Source: Zarea fungicola (lineage: Eukaryota; Ascomycota; Sordariomycetes; Hypocreales; Cordycipitaceae). Taken from it: 64,000 nucleotides of DNA. Below, piece by piece: positions 9,861 through 21,800 of the stretch. The notes below the pieces were generated by a model. It searched no databases. It was not told the DNA's origin and saw only the letters and a program-made list of their open reading frames with translations. Where the stretch lies: contig FWCC01000178.1 of assembly GCA_900169235.1 (NCBI GenBank), forward strand, positions 212,526-276,525, in the 5' to 3' direction. A program made the translations under genes and the position numbers. Numbering within the stretch: the first letter of the stretch is position 1; each line of letters begins with the position of its first letter.

Positions 9861-11200
9861 ATGGCCAACGACATCAAACCCTACACCGTCGCCGTGCGCG
9901 ACGAGGCTCTGGCAAAGCTTAAATCAAAGCTCCAGGCGGCCGAGTTACCAAAGCCTGTTAATTTTCAAAATGATTGGGAATACGGCGCCCCTGCGGCTGA
10001 CGTGGCGCGTCTTTTGAACTATTGGCGGGACGGTTTCAATTGGCGTGCGCAAGAGGCACATATGAATGAGATGCCGCAGTATACCACGCCAATCGACGTC
10101 GACGGCTTTGGCACACTGCAAATTCATTTTGTGCATCAAAGGAGTTCAAAGCCGGGGAGCATCCCGCTGCTGTTTTGCCATGGATGTAAGAAAAGACAAC
10201 GGTCCAAATGCGTCCGCGAATGTTTTGTAAACTGTGGCTGACATTTAGATTACAGGGCCTGGCAGCTTCCTAGAGGTCACAAAGATTCTCCCATTGTTGA
10301 CCGAACCGAGCAGTGGCGTTTCATTTCACGTTGTTGCTCCCTCATTACCGAATTATGCCTTTTCTGATGGCGTCGCAAAAAAGGGATTTGGCCCAGACCA
10401 ATACGCAGAGACTATTCACAAGCTCATGTTGAAACTCGGCTATAACAAATACGGTACGTCTTCTTATCACGAATCAAGCCATGGCAAAGTAGACTTATAG
10501 TCCCCCACATCTAGTCACGCAAGGGGGAGATTGGGGATATCTCATCACCCGTACTCTGGGAGTCAACTATGCCGAGTCGTGCGTGGCATCGCACCTCAAC
10601 ATGGCGAGCCGAGGCCCGCCTGAATTCAGGGAGACCCCTTTGCTCTGGCTCCAGCACGCGCTATCTTCGTGGACTGCCGAGGAGAAGCGAGGCCTGGCGC
10701 GCTCCAAGTGGTTCGCCGAGGAAGGCAGGGGCTACAACCTGCAGCAGAGCACCAAGCCGTCCACGATTGGCTTTGCATTCGCCGACTCGCCCGTGGCCTT
10801 GCTGGCGTGGGTGTACGAGAAGCTGCACGACTGGACCGATAGCTACCCGTGGACCGACGATGAGATTCTGACCTGGGTGTCCGTATACGTGTTTGCCAAC
10901 GCCGGGCCCGAGGCCAGCGCGCGCATCTACTACGAGGTGCGGCATGGGCCGACTGGCTTTCGCAAGGGCACGGCCTACAACGCCAAGACGCCGCTGGGAA
11001 TATCGCAGTTCCCGCGGGACATCCAGGTGATTCCCCGGCTATGGACGCGGGCGCTGGGGCCGGTGGTGTTTGAGAAGCGGCACGAGAGTGGTGGGCATTT
11101 TGCGGCGTATGAGAGGCCGAAGGAGCTTGTTGAGGATCTGCAGACCATGTTTGGGCGAGGAGGCGGTGCGTATTCTATTGCCAAATCTGCGAAGCTATAG
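9861..11200 (+). CDS. Epoxide hydrolase, alpha/beta-hydrolase fold with EHN N-terminus
   Basis: Exons are 9861-10185, 10256-10453 and 10515-11200, giving 402 residues. I chose the ATG at 9861 because it has a good context (CAGCATGG) and starts just before the conserved EHN domain (residues about 5-115: [19 protein letters not shown]). The oxyanion-hole motif HGWPG is at 107-111 and is split by intron 1. The nucleophile is Asp180 in GGDWG, right after intron 2. The catalytic His is His369 in [10 protein letters not shown]. This is the microsomal / juvenile-hormone epoxide hydrolase architecture, opening epoxides to diols by a covalent Asp-ester. There is no signal peptide. The physiological substrate is unknown; detoxification or lipid-epoxide turnover are possible. 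Confidence 0.9.
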
Positions 11201-11505
11201 CTATTTTCAATAAATACAACGCACAGGACATGCTGTATAGCTTCGATTGTATTTTTTTTTTAATTTAATAAACCAGAAACTCGACGTTGCAGCGCTTCCT
11301 GGTAATAACATGCGTGATAATCCGCTGTTGGGTGAGCGGAGTGTAACTCTCCGGGGCGGTATCGGCGCTAGAACTTCCTACAAGCATCTGGCTCGACCAA
11401 GCCACCAGGAAACAAGAAGCCGACTCACAGCATCATAAAAGCCATCAGTACTGCCTGCGGCGCGCGACTTTACGACAATCACCACCGCACGCACCGACCG
11501 CAGCA
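11201..11505. other. Intergenic region between epoxide hydrolase and citrate carrier
   Basis: About 300 bp, the 3' flank of the epoxide hydrolase with a T-run near 11250 and the promoter of the carrier gene. No feature is seen beyond this. Confidence 0.5.
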
Positions 11506-12718
11506 ATGGCCTCACAAACACAAGGGGCTTCGAGCTCCGAGAAGAGGAAGCCCAGTCCGCTGCGATCCATCATTGCTGGTTCCACGGCTGGTGCAATTGA
11601 AATCGGTAGGCTTTTTTTTGGGGTTTGCCCAAGGTGCTAATGGACGTGAATGCTGACGCAATTGTAGCAATCACATATCCCGCCGAGTGTACGTTGTACA
11701 ATTTTAATACTATTTTCGCTTTCGATTGAGCTTGCAAACAAAGCTTGAAAATTACCCGATGCGAACGAGCGGCAATGCTAACATTTCGGCGTCGCAGTTG
11801 CCAAGACTCGATCACAATTGAACCGTCGTCTTGCAGAAGGCCAGAAGCTGCCGTGGCCACCGTTTGGCAAGCAGTGGTATGCGGGATGCACGACGTTGAT
11901 TATTGGAAACTCAGCCAAGGCCGGAATCCGTATGTTGTACCAACAAAGGCGTCTTCTGTTCCATGGCCATCTACTAACCAGAGTGTCCCATTAGGATTCG
12001 TCGCGTTCGACCAGTACAAGAGCCTGCTCGCCGATGAGAATGGCAAGCTCTCGGGCCCCCGTACCGTCCTCGCTGGTTTTGGTGCCGGCATCACAGAATC
12101 TCTCCTCGCCGTTACACCGACCGAGAGCATCAAGACGACACTGTAAGCCAATTGGCTGGCTAACCTCGCAGCTCCCTTTTCCCGGCAGAGCAGTTTACTA
12201 ATGCACGCACAAACAGGATCGACGACCGCAAGTCGACGACGCCCCGCATGCGAGGCTTCCTCCACGCCGTCCCCATCATCGCCCGCGAGCGCGGCATCCG
12301 TGGCTTCTTCCAGGGCTTCGTCCCCACGACGCTGCGCCAGTCGGCCAACAGCGCCACCCGCTTCGGCTCCTACACGTTCTTCAAGCAAATCGCCGAGTCC
12401 TACACAGCGCCCGGCGAGAAGCTGGGCACGGCCGGCACCTTTGCCATTGGCGGCCTGGCGGGCCTGGTGACTGTCTTTGTCACGCAGCCGCTCGACACGG
12501 TCAAGACGCGCATGCAGAGCATCGAGGCCAAGCAGCTCTACGGCAATACCTTTCGCTGCGCGAGCATGATTTTGAAGAATGAGGGCGTGCGCACTTTTTG
12601 GAGCGGCGCCGTGCCGCGGCTGGTGCGGCTGGTCATGAGCGGCGGTATTGTGTTTACAATGTATGAGAAGAGCATGGAGCTCATGGACAGGATAGATCCT
12701 GAGAGCAAGTACCTGTAA
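11506..12718 (+). CDS. CTP1: Mitochondrial tricarboxylate (citrate) carrier
   Basis: Five exons, 11506-11605, 11668-11688, 11798-11929, 11995-12142 and 12217-12718, give 300 residues. The three signature motifs of mitochondrial carriers are present in order: YPAEFAKTR, TPTESIKTTL and QPLDTVKTRM. Each lies at the end of the first helix of one of three ~100-residue repeats. The sequence around AGSTAGAIEIAITYPAE and WYAGCTTLIIGNSAKAGIRF is that of the citrate transport protein, which exchanges citrate for malate across the inner membrane and supplies cytosolic acetyl-CoA. Exon 2 is only 21 nt. The gene converges with the CBP6-like gene, with about 250 bp between stop codons. Confidence 0.93.
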
Positions 12719-12966
12719 GAGAATGCAAGGAAAGAGTCGCAAATAGAGAAAATTGGAAGCTTGTTGGATGGATGTTTTAGCCATTTTATTTGTAGAAGGC
12801 TAGTGTTACAAGATATAAATACAGTTATTATCCAGTATTGTTGTGTGTATGCGCATGTGTTGCTTTTCCCCAGATCCTATACGCCAGAAATGCAAAATGA
12901 ATTCTTCTTCCCCTCTTCTTCCCTTTGCTTCAACAGGTTCGTTCAACATGTTCGTATCGCCAAGAC

Positions 12967-13489
12967 TCATTGCAGTCGAATCATGCCCGAGAGTCGTTTG
13001 CTTAGGCGCCCAAACCAGGATCGGTTCGGCGCCTCTTCGATTTCGCGCACCAAGTCGTCAAAGTACGTCGGCTGGCTTTTGGGTTGCATCAGACGTCCCT
13101 GCAGCTTGTACTGTTTTGTTAAGAAAAATTTATTGTCAGCACCCTGTCGCGTATGCATGCCCAGGTCATTGTCTGCCAGCACATACCCTATCCTTGAACT
13201 TGTCCTGCACCAGAAATTGCAGCGCTCTGGCCTTGAGGATCTCTTCCCTCTCCATGGACGGTGTGTAGGTTTGGAACCGGGCGTCAACAGTTTTTCCAAT
13301 GACATCCTGGAATTGGTAGTCGGGCCGCAGGTCCTGCTTTGGCCATTTGGCAAAGACGTCAGAGTAGATGCGGCGCTGCGGGGAGGAAGAGTGGTTAGTA
13401 AGAAAATTTAATTGATAGTCGCGTCTGCATTGTAATAGCAATTGGTAGCATTGGGTTTGGGAACGCACTGCAAGGGATCGGGTAGCCAT
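12967..13489 (-). CDS. CBP6: Complex III assembly factor CBP6 / UQCC2 family
   Basis: Exons are 13489-13469, 13375-13187 and 13110-12967, giving 117 residues; intron donors are GTGCGT and GTATGT. The protein starts with a short basic N-terminus (MATRSLARRIY) fit for mitochondrial import. It then reads KWPKQDLRPDYQFQ and later ALQFLVQDKFKDRYKLQGRLMQPKSQPTYFDDL in pieces, and ends in a basic helix. Relative to yeast Cbp6 the same order is seen: a K-x-P-K start, a hydrophobic helix before a KFRNYY-like element, a KL-x-KP-x-x-x-P-x-YY segment, and a short C-terminal basic tail. Cbp6 with Cbp3 binds the mitoribosome exit and newly made cytochrome b. The assignment is by motif order, not by alignment. 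Confidence 0.75.
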
Positions 13490-14185
13490 TGTCGCTGATT
13501 GCTGTAATTCACTGTCTGTCGTTGCGACGCGATCCATCTAGAAATTACTTTTCGGCTACAACTCATTAGACAAGCTGCCGTACTGTGCATGAATTAAATA
13601 ATCACACTGTCCTCTGATACCAAGAGTACTAGAAGTTGCACAGTGCCGAGCTGTGGGCCTGAGGCAAAAGGGGACTTCTTACGTAGGCTACTCACCTGGC
13701 CCGGCTTGGTTTGGGCCGGCGCTTCCTCCAGCGAGCCACAGCACCCAACAAGCCCACTGCCCAGCTCTACAGTAAAGCCAGTGTCTCAATTCCGCTCCGC
13801 CCGCACGCAATCAGGTGGGCGAGTGGCTGCCTCCATCTTGGCGCCGCTCACGAGTACGAGTCGAACCAAACTCTTTGCACAGCCGACTGACCTTGGCAAA
13901 TGCTCATCTCTCTCCCTATACTTTGAAATCTCGCACCGATCGTCATCTTTTTCGATCTTGCCTTTGCGTGTTGTCGATCGAACCTTGTCTTTTTTTGCTC
14001 TTTCGTCTCCTATCGACCCTGAGACCTGGAGTGTTTCCCTCCTTTGTTGTCTTTGTCCCTCAATCCTCCAGCGCCCTCGTTCCAGCGCCCGCCCCATCCG
14101 AACCTGTCACTGAAACCCCCAGCCCGCCAACACTTGCTTACGACATCGTCACCGCTCGCCATAACAATCAAATCAGCCCGCAATC
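13490..14185. other. Divergent promoter region with long pyrimidine-rich leader
   Basis: About 700 bp between the CBP6-like and BSD2-like genes. From about 13880 to 14160 the plus strand is rich in C and T (many tct/ctt/ccc runs), as usual for the transcription start area and 5' leader of strongly expressed fungal genes; it precedes the BSD2-like ATG at 14186. Confidence 0.5.
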
Positions 14186-15321
14186 ATGGCTGGCAGATAT
14201 GAAAGGGTATGCTAGTTTTTTTTTTTGAGGGGGGTTTTTTTTTATCGCGAGGCAGAAACACAATCTAATATTTCTATCCTTCAGGTAAACGCCCAAGACG
14301 AGGAAGACGTCCACCGGGGCCTTGGGCAGCCGATCCCCAATTCGCCACCACCTTCATTTCGCTCGCGTGCGTCATCCCGCACGAGACAGAACCAAGTCGA
14401 CCCTGACCTGGCCGATGCATTCGATAGCGACGACGATAGCGATGAAGAAGCCGACGATAGACAGCGACTAGTTCGCCAAACGGCGACGCCAGCAACAACC
14501 ACCAACAGTGGCAGCAATACACCGCCGCCCGTGCCCGTGCAGTATACTCCGCCCCCTTCCGGCTCGTCAACAGTATCGCCCGCCACGCGAGGAAGAGTCG
14601 TCGGGGGCGGTGTTGGGTCTGATGGTGTGTTTGCCAACATGTCCGCCAGGCCAGAACGAGAGACGGCTGTTGAAAAGGAGGAAATGCCACCAGTACGTAC
14701 CACAGCCCTCAAGCCTTGACTGTCATTCTGAACGAGCCAAACTAACATCATGTGTAGACGTATGAACAAGCCGCCGCAGACTCTGCACCACCATACTGGG
14801 AAACCACGATCCTGGCCCCCGGACTGGGCGGCCTCGATGAAGTATACGTCGACGGCATGCCCGTGGGCTCCGTCTTTTCCTTTATCTGGAACGGCATGAT
14901 TTCAACCTCGTTCCAGCTCGTCGGTTTCCTCCTCACATATCTACTGCACTCGACACACGCTGCCAAGAACGGCTCCCGCGCTGGTCTGGGCATCACTCTC
15001 ATTCAGTACGGCTTCTATATGAAGGGCTCTGCCGACGGAGAGCCTCCCGCAATGAACGGCCCCGATGGCTACGCCGAGCCGAAGGACCCCAACTCGCATG
15101 ATTTCAAGCCCGGCGACGTCACGGGCGGCAACTCGGGCGACTTTACCGGTAGTGAATGGATGTCGTATGCCCTCATGATTGTCGGCTGGTTCATTCTCAT
15201 CAAGAGTGTGGCCGACTTTTTGCAGGCCCGTCGCCACGAGCAGCTCGTCATGCAGAGCCCAGATCGCGGATTGAACGTGCCCATTATCGCAGAGGGTGAA
15301 GCATCAGAGCGGGTAGTCTAA
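14186..15321 (+). CDS. NEDD4-interacting / BSD2-like membrane adaptor
   Basis: Exons 14186-14206, 14285-14692 and 14758-15321 give 330 residues. The N-terminal ~140 residues are acidic, Ser/Pro-rich and disordered, with DSDDDSDEEADD near residue 70. A PPTY motif at 142-145, split by intron 2, is the binding site for WW domains of the Rsp5 ubiquitin ligase. The Bsd2/NDFIP core follows: LGGLDEVYVDGMPVGSVFSFIWN, then three hydrophobic segments (about 168-188, 198-214 and 254-276). In yeast, Bsd2 sits in Golgi and endosomal membranes and directs metal transporters and damaged membrane proteins to Rsp5 for vacuolar degradation. The family fit is strong. Confidence 0.9.
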
Positions 15322-15937
15322 CAAAATAGACCAGTCCAACTTGTTCTTTAAACTGTTTGGTTTTATTTGTGTATATGGCGGATTTGTCCCGTCTCTGATC
15401 ATTACGTTGATTCTGGCAACAGCATGGGACCTGGCGTTTCTTCTCTTAGTATTTTGATTTTTTTGGACCCTGGCGGAGGAGTTTTTGGTACAATACACAC
15501 AACACCTGCACCCACACTGGACAGGGGACTATTCAACACTACGTACGCTTCGGCGTGTCACGCGCGACTCGCGATATATTTTCATAGCATACAAAGCAAT
15601 TTTAACCTGTCAGCCGCTACTTGAATGTGTCTGTAGACCAAAGAATTGTACATGAATGAAGATGGCCGCTTTCAAAGGATTGTATTGGTATCATATAATT
15701 AGATGGCTAAATGCTATGCTGTGTAGGTGGGTAATGCTTTGTAGCAAATTCACAATGACAATCTGGTTCTCAAACAGTATTACTTTAAATTCGGGAAAGG
15801 GGGATATATCCAGCACAAAAAGTATCTTTCCATCTCACTCCTCTTCATACATGTGTTGCGTAGAGCAAATGACACTCATTAGTCTAGGCCGTACAAGACC
15901 AGTCCAGGCATAGTGACTTTGCAAGTCTCGTCAGTCT
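15322..15937. other. Convergent 3' flanks
   Basis: About 600 bp between the stop codons of the BSD2-like and SLATT genes. AT-rich with no gene; it should hold both polyadenylation sites. Confidence 0.5.
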
Positions 15938-17245
15938 TTAATTGACATCAACAAGAGTCTTGTTGGATGCCTCTCGCTTGGGAGGAGTCGCGGAACTGGC
16001 TGGGCTCTCGTCAGGGTCCTGAAACCCCGCGACGGCCTGCACCGGAGCAGGGGCAGGAGGAGCAGGGGTGGGAGCTGGAGTAGCAACAGGCTCAGCAGCC
16101 GGCTTATCAGCTGCGTCATCCTTGGGGGCTTCAGCGGCTGGAGTAGCAGCAGGACTTTCGGCAGGTTTGGCATCAGCAGCCGGGGCGGTGGCCTCGGTGG
16201 CAGGTTTGGCATCGGTAGCCGGAGACGCATCCTCAGCTGCGGGCGTGGCAGCAGCAGCAGGGGCATCAGCCTTGCCAGAGCCCTTGTCACTGCTGGCATC
16301 GGCCGCCTTTGGCTTGGCCGGCTCGGGCGCCTTGCTCGCCGGGCTGTCATCCTGCGCCTCCTCAAAAGGGAACGGTACCGCCGCCACCGTGTTAATCGCC
16401 GGACCGCTCGGCGCCGCTGCCGGACCGGGCACCGCACCACCGCCCTTTCGCAGACCTGCACTGAAAGAATCCGCACCACCACCAGCGCTGTACATATCTG
16501 GGTCATTCATGGTGTTGTTCTTGACGGCCTTGTCGTACAGGCGCGTCAGCCGGGCCACCTCGCCGCGCACCGTGACCTGGTCGTCGGTGTCGATGGCGCC
16601 GTACCCGTGGTGGCCCTGGCTGATGCCGTACCACATGACGGCCGAGTTCTCAATCTCGTCCACCACGCGGGAGAGGTCGTCGCGGAACATGCGCGCGCGC
16701 ATAGGCTGCCCGCGGGACTTCATAAAGGCCACCACGCCCGCGATGACGGTGTTGAGGGCGCCAAAGACGGTGATGAGCACGCGGCTCGAGTTGCTGGCGC
16801 CCAGCCCTGTCAGTGCCGCGCCGAGGACGACCTGCGTGAGGAGCATGACATTGATGAGCGTCGCCGTGAACATGTACGTGCAGCTCTGGCCCTGGCGCCG
16901 GCTGACGGCGCGGAGGTACAGGGACTGCGGGTGGGCACGGTGCGGCTGGTCGTGCGCGAGGTTGATGGGCCGCACGCCCACGAGGTTGCAGAACTGGTCG
17001 TGGTGGTCGTGGACATCGCCGCTTTCGCCACCAACGCCCATGCCGGGGGGCAGGGAGGCCGGTCGGTTTGGTCCCAGAGGCGGCAGCGGTGGCAGCGGTC
17101 CAGATCCGGATCCAAATCCTCCAAATCCTCCAGGTCTGAATCCCCCGGGAGATTCGGGCCCGCGTAAAGATGAAGGCCCGGGACGGTTGCGAGGAATGAG
17201 CGGCGCGCGCTCCTCCTCGTCCATGGCTGGGATCCACGAACTCAT
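15938..17245 (-). CDS. Fungal SLATT-domain two-helix membrane protein
   Basis: A single exon encodes 435 residues. Residues 1-80 are Pro/Gly-rich (PLPPLPPLGPNRPASLPPG). Residues about 85-240 look like the fungal SLATT domain: FCNLVGV, then LYLRAVSRRQGQSCTYMF, then two membrane helices (about 125-148 and 154-175), followed by AFMKSRGQPMRARMFRDDL and an amphipathic helix with EIENSAVMW. Residues from about 290 to the end are very rich in Ala, Pro, Lys and Asp with quasi-repeats such as AATPAAE and ATDAKPA. In bacteria SLATT proteins are proposed membrane effectors of nucleotide-signalling defence systems; the role of the fungal branch is unknown. A second in-frame Met at residue 8 is a possible start. 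Confidence 0.8.
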   Translation of the reverse strand: MSSWIPAMDEEERAPLIPRNRPGPSSLRGPESPGGFRPGGFGGFGSGSGPLPPLPPLGPNRPASLPPGMGVGGESGDVHDHHDQFCNLVGVRPINLAHDQPHRAHPQSLYLRAVSRRQGQSCTYMFTATLINVMLLTQVVLGAALTGLGASNSSRVLITVFGALNTVIAGVVAFMKSRGQPMRARMFRDDLSRVVDEIENSAVMWYGISQGHHGYGAIDTDDQVTVRGEVARLTRLYDKAVKNNTMNDPDMYSAGGGADSFSAGLRKGGGAVPGPAAAPSGPAINTVAAVPFPFEEAQDDSPASKAPEPAKPKAADASSDKGSGKADAPAAAATPAAEDASPATDAKPATEATAPAADAKPAESPAATPAAEAPKDDAADKPAAEPVATPAPTPAPPAPAPVQAVAGFQDPDESPASSATPPKREASNKTLVDVN

Positions 17246-18203
17246 CTCGGTTGACTAGTTCGTCCGGCTGTGTCGTGGATTGGCAGAGAGACGGTGAGAG
17301 AGAAGGGGGAGAGCTAACTAGTATTGCGAGCGACAAAGAGGAAAAAGCTTGTTGGCTGCCGCAGAATCAAGTTTGAAGCTCCCGTTTTCCAGTTTCCCTG
17401 CTCTCTCTTTTCCCTCTGCGTTATTCCTGCCGGTGGCTGGCTTACCTGTGGTCGGAGGTTGGAAAGGAGGAGGGCGTCACTATCGGGGTTCTTTTTAATT
17501 ACAAGCTGCCCCGAGCACAACTCGATGCTAGCCCTTTTTTTTTGGTTAGGAGAGGGGCATAAGTGGCCAATCCGCTTAGCCCGAGCTCTATGATTAATCC
17601 TAAATTGTATTAGTATGGTCAAGCGAGAAGAGAGATTTGGGCTATGAACAGGGGTGGCGGCCCCATCTCATTGACAGCTCTCACAGCACGTGTGAAACAA
17701 TTGGTCCTATGACGTGATGAGGATAGCTGAGGACGTGGGATATAACATATCTTTATTTAACTGTTGATACAGTCTTCAGGATACTTATGGTCTCATTGAA
17801 TCTATTGGTAAGTTTTCGGATTTCCGATTATTATTTTTTTATTTTTTATTTTACTTTTTGGGGTATTTTCATCAACTCTTGCACAACTCGTTAAGTCCTA
17901 CTGGCTTTCGCTTCTGCCCGCTCGCCATGCAGTGAGGAACACTACACTACTGTGGGTTAGACATAAAGCAGACATATGGTTATAGAACTACCTACAGATC
18001 TACGGTGTTATGTTTGCAGTAGAATGGTAGACAGTGATGGAATAATGTTTTCAATTTTCTCTCTTGCATCGACACATGAATTATGGCTAGGCAGATGGCA
18101 AGTCTTCTGCCAGCGTGTCAAAACATATACACAACAAGACCATGTCCCGCGTTCCATGCTTCCCTTGCCGCTACGACACACTCCCAACAGGCAGAATCAG
18201 AAA
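17246..18203. other. Intergenic region
   Basis: Promoter side of the SLATT gene followed by AT-rich sequence with T-runs near 17830-17860. No gene or repeat is supported. Confidence 0.5.
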
Positions 18204-18844
18204 TCAAGAAGATCTTTCCAGTCCAAGTAACGACTCCGCCGCAACATTTGGCCGATGTCGATAAACTAGGGGTTTGTTTTGCGCGTACTTGAGAATGTTG
18301 AGATCTGCAATCCATGTACTATGTGAACGCAGTGATACCACGCTCTTTAGAATGTAGATTTGTGCGCCGCTGAAGCTATATCGACCTCCTGCGTAGAGCC
18401 GGTGAACCAAAGGTGAAGAGAGCTGTTTTTTAAAGAGTCTCTCGGGGACCTATCCCACGGTAAAAAGTTGAGCTCCGGCCAACGCTCAATCCCTACAGTC
18501 ATCATTCGGGGTTCGATCGGGGGAACAAGCAAGGCGGTCTCAGGTCGCCCAATGTTACCCAGAACGTGGCGAATTTTGTGTTTCCTCACTGCTGACGCTG
18601 CCGGATCGCACCACAACGAGGAAGCAATAAAGAGCGAGTTGCCACTGGATATCGCCATCACAGATTCCAATTGAGTGAGAAGTATGTCAAATCTATTCTC
18701 AAAAAGAAGAATACATGAAAATGACTGCTCCGTACTCATGTCACCTGGTTTCAATAGACTCGCCAAATCTCCAAGTTGTTGATGGAAGGGTCTGCTGTCC
18801 GATGTGGCATATGTATAGTCTTGGGATAACTCCGCGAAGGGGAT
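18204..18844 (-). pseudogene. Decayed copy of an unnamed fungal protein family
   Basis: Reading the minus strand from 18844, one frame gives IPFAELSQDYTYAT, then LGDLASLLKPGD, ILLFENRFDILLTQLESVM, SGNSLFIASSLWCDP, VLGNIGRPETALLVPP and SSLHLWFTGSTQEVDIAS before a stop at about 18347. A second frame then continues the same kind of sequence: AQIYILKSVVSL, then WIADLNILK. A one-base frameshift near 18360 separates them, and a stop (TAA) lies directly before the first block. I recall this block order (GNIGRP, LHLSFTG, ESVVSVHDRG, WVADLDIL) from hypothetical proteins of Fusarium and related fungi, with no known function. I therefore call it a broken gene copy. The family link is from memory. Confidence 0.5.
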
Positions 18845-21800
18845 TTAGATCTCATGTTGCTATCTTCATCCGATCGGATTGTCGGCGCTCAATCAAATCT
18901 GGTGTCGAACGGCCAACACTGAGGCTACCTAGGCACTCTGGAGCGAAAAGGGATTCCCACCATTTGGAAACTGTTGAATGAAATCAGCTAGATAAGCCTT
19001 ATTTATGCAGCCGATATAAGGGAGAAGCGTGTCGTATTGGTTTCAATTCAGGTTGGGAAGCTCAGTTGTTCCGTGGTCGGGCTTCCAGTGGCTGGTGTTG
19101 CGGCTGAGCCCAATATGCATGCCGATGCACGTGAGCCATGGCGATATTGACAACTGAGTTATTCTACTTGCTGTGTTTATTCTACTGACAGAAACTATTC
19201 GGTCGACGCATCTCTACAGGTTGTGAATGTGTCAAAGTTGGCCAGCCTGAACACCTCCGATCTGCCTGGCCGGTCAGATTTACTGCTGTGTGGCACAAGC
19301 CGCCTTGGAATTACAATTTACTGCTAGCGAACGAGAATTGATGTTAGCTAGTAACACAATTTTCCAGTGAAATTACATTGTACAGTAACAGAACTTAATT
19401 GTGGTGTACGTTCGCGATGGGCTGCGATGTAGAACAAGAAGATGCGTAGAAAGCAGCATACTACAAGGATTACATCCATTTATTTCCAGCCTCCAAGATG
19501 CAATACAGTCTCAATTCAATTACCATATACTCAATACACAAAAGTGCTAGGATAAAGAGAGGAATCAGTCAAGGCCAAGTTCAGCATTGTTTCAAAGTCT
19601 AAAGTCCTAAGCTAAATAACCAGACTCATGATGGCTTAAAAATAGAAATGCATAGAGCAGAAACCGCTAAATATATAATTAACCTAAATAACTCACCTAA
19701 TAGAGATGACGGGATAAACTCACCTACAAGTCAGCATGACGGGGCTGAAACGGAGACGCGATAAACCACCTTCCTAAAGTGGCAGGTCGGGCCATCTGAA
19801 ACTCAATTCACTGCAGTAGAAACGAACGTCTTCTGATATTTCATGGCTGAGTGCAATTGACGAATCTAATCAATGGAAAGCGAATGCCTATCATGTTCCT
19901 TTTTTGGAGCTAGGACATCGGATCGAACGGCACATGTTGCGATGAATAGAGCAGGGAGGTTAGCAGAATTACGATGTCTGCAACGGCTACTGAATAATGC
20001 ATAGTCCGATCAGGGAAGGTACATTGCCATTGTGTTTATGTTTAATCTATGACCAGGCCGGGTGAGCCGAGTAGCTTCGTTTTCGACGTCACCTTGTAGG
20101 GAAGGCAACCTTTGCCGCCAGTAGAGCTGATAGCCATCACCTAAATTACCGTTGATTTCGAAAGAGAGAATAAGTTTAATCAAATTACTCTCGAAAGCGT
20201 TGGAAGACTCTCTGATGAATAAAATATTAAATTCGATTGCTTCTTTTGGCGCCACAGCATATGGATTGTTTCGACAAATCCGTTCGGTATAAGTTAATAG
20301 AAATGTATTAACTAAGCACACGTCTTCCTGCGAGAAATTCGATTCTCGATAAGATGTCTGTAGCTACGATAAAATCTCTGCACAGCCACCGCCCAGCCGT
20401 CTCCATCACCGCAATGCAGCATGGCAGTCTAGGGCGGCAACAACGGCTGCTCGTGCCAGAGTGCTACACTCTGGACAGGTTCGCAGTCTGAGGAAATGAA
20501 TCCATGAGATGCGGCGCGAGTGATTCCCGGATCTGAGCTGCAATTACGAGCCGTATCTCGGTGTGCAGTCGTGTCATGAGCTGCGCAGGCTTGGTGATGT
20601 GTATATGTAGACGGCTCAAATGGTGGCAATGCTCCTATCCAGAACCTAAACCCCAATCCTACAGCAAAATATAACTCTAAAGGGCGGAGCGAGGGCCTCT
20701 TTCTCTCAAACGCGGAGTAAATCTTGGAGGACTTCTTGTCTGGTGGCTTCAGTGTCCCATTTGCCAACTTTGGTGAAATGCAGCTTACGCATACTGAGAA
20801 GTGGGCTGTGGCTCCGACAGTAACTACCATTACAAGGTGGTTGCGATCCATAACCAGCCGCAACTGATCGCTCCTCTGACGCTAGTGTCATGCAGCACCA
20901 GTACGTTTAAATTTGCCCAAGTTTGAGCAATAGTAAATAGTAGCAGCTTTGGTCTCATTGTTTACTTGCCAAGAATCTACTCAGTTAACTAGTTGGTGCT
21001 TCTATAAGAAAAGTAGCGTGTAGTTTACCTTGACAACTCCAAGACTATCAAAAGCGGAAGTTTGGTCGAGACTCCTTTGCATCTTTACCAGCAGGATTGT
21101 CGTGCCGCTTTTCTCCGGCATGCAGAACTCGTTTCATTTCTACTTTTACATCCCGGCGCTTTATCCCTTTTAATCGTATGTCGCCATCCACTAGCGTATG
21201 CAGTTGCCGATCATAAGTTATAAAAGCCACAGCGTCAGCACTTAAGCCCTTTAATCAGCTAACCGAAGGCATAGGTGCCCGATTAGGCAGGCGGAAATCT
21301 TGCTAAGGAGTTGATTACTCCGATGCCAAGCCGGCCACCGCAACCGTAGAGCAAGAGGCGACCAGCCATTCCGTTCCCTCCGCACTTGGCTTGCCCGGAA
21401 AACGGCCAAAAAACGCCAACAGCCCTGTAAGGATGACACTTATCGGCGGTTATCCCACAGCCCTGAATCATCTGGATAAATGAACAACCATCCCATTCCG
21501 TGGCGCCGCTGAAGTGCCGCAATTCCGAATGGCGGATCCTGGCAGGACACAGAGCTGGCCTGAATGCCGTTTTGCCGTCGATTTGCCAATTGCATCTTAG
21601 TCTTGGCACAGGGCACGCATGATGCATGGTGCATAATGCACAGGGCACAGTGCCAGTACCATCACCCGGCAAATACGAATAATGTGTGCTCACTTAGGAA
21701 CATGAACGTCATCACGACTTTCCAACTTGGGCCTCATCACCGAAACCTGCCAAATTCGGAAGATAACTTGAGATAATATGTTGACATTTGACGACTCTGT

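Noticed and set aside
16068..17258. A 396-codon open frame on the plus strand
   Set aside because: It is antisense to the SLATT gene and arises from that gene's Ala/Pro-rich, GC-rich codons; it has no domain and no credible N-terminus.
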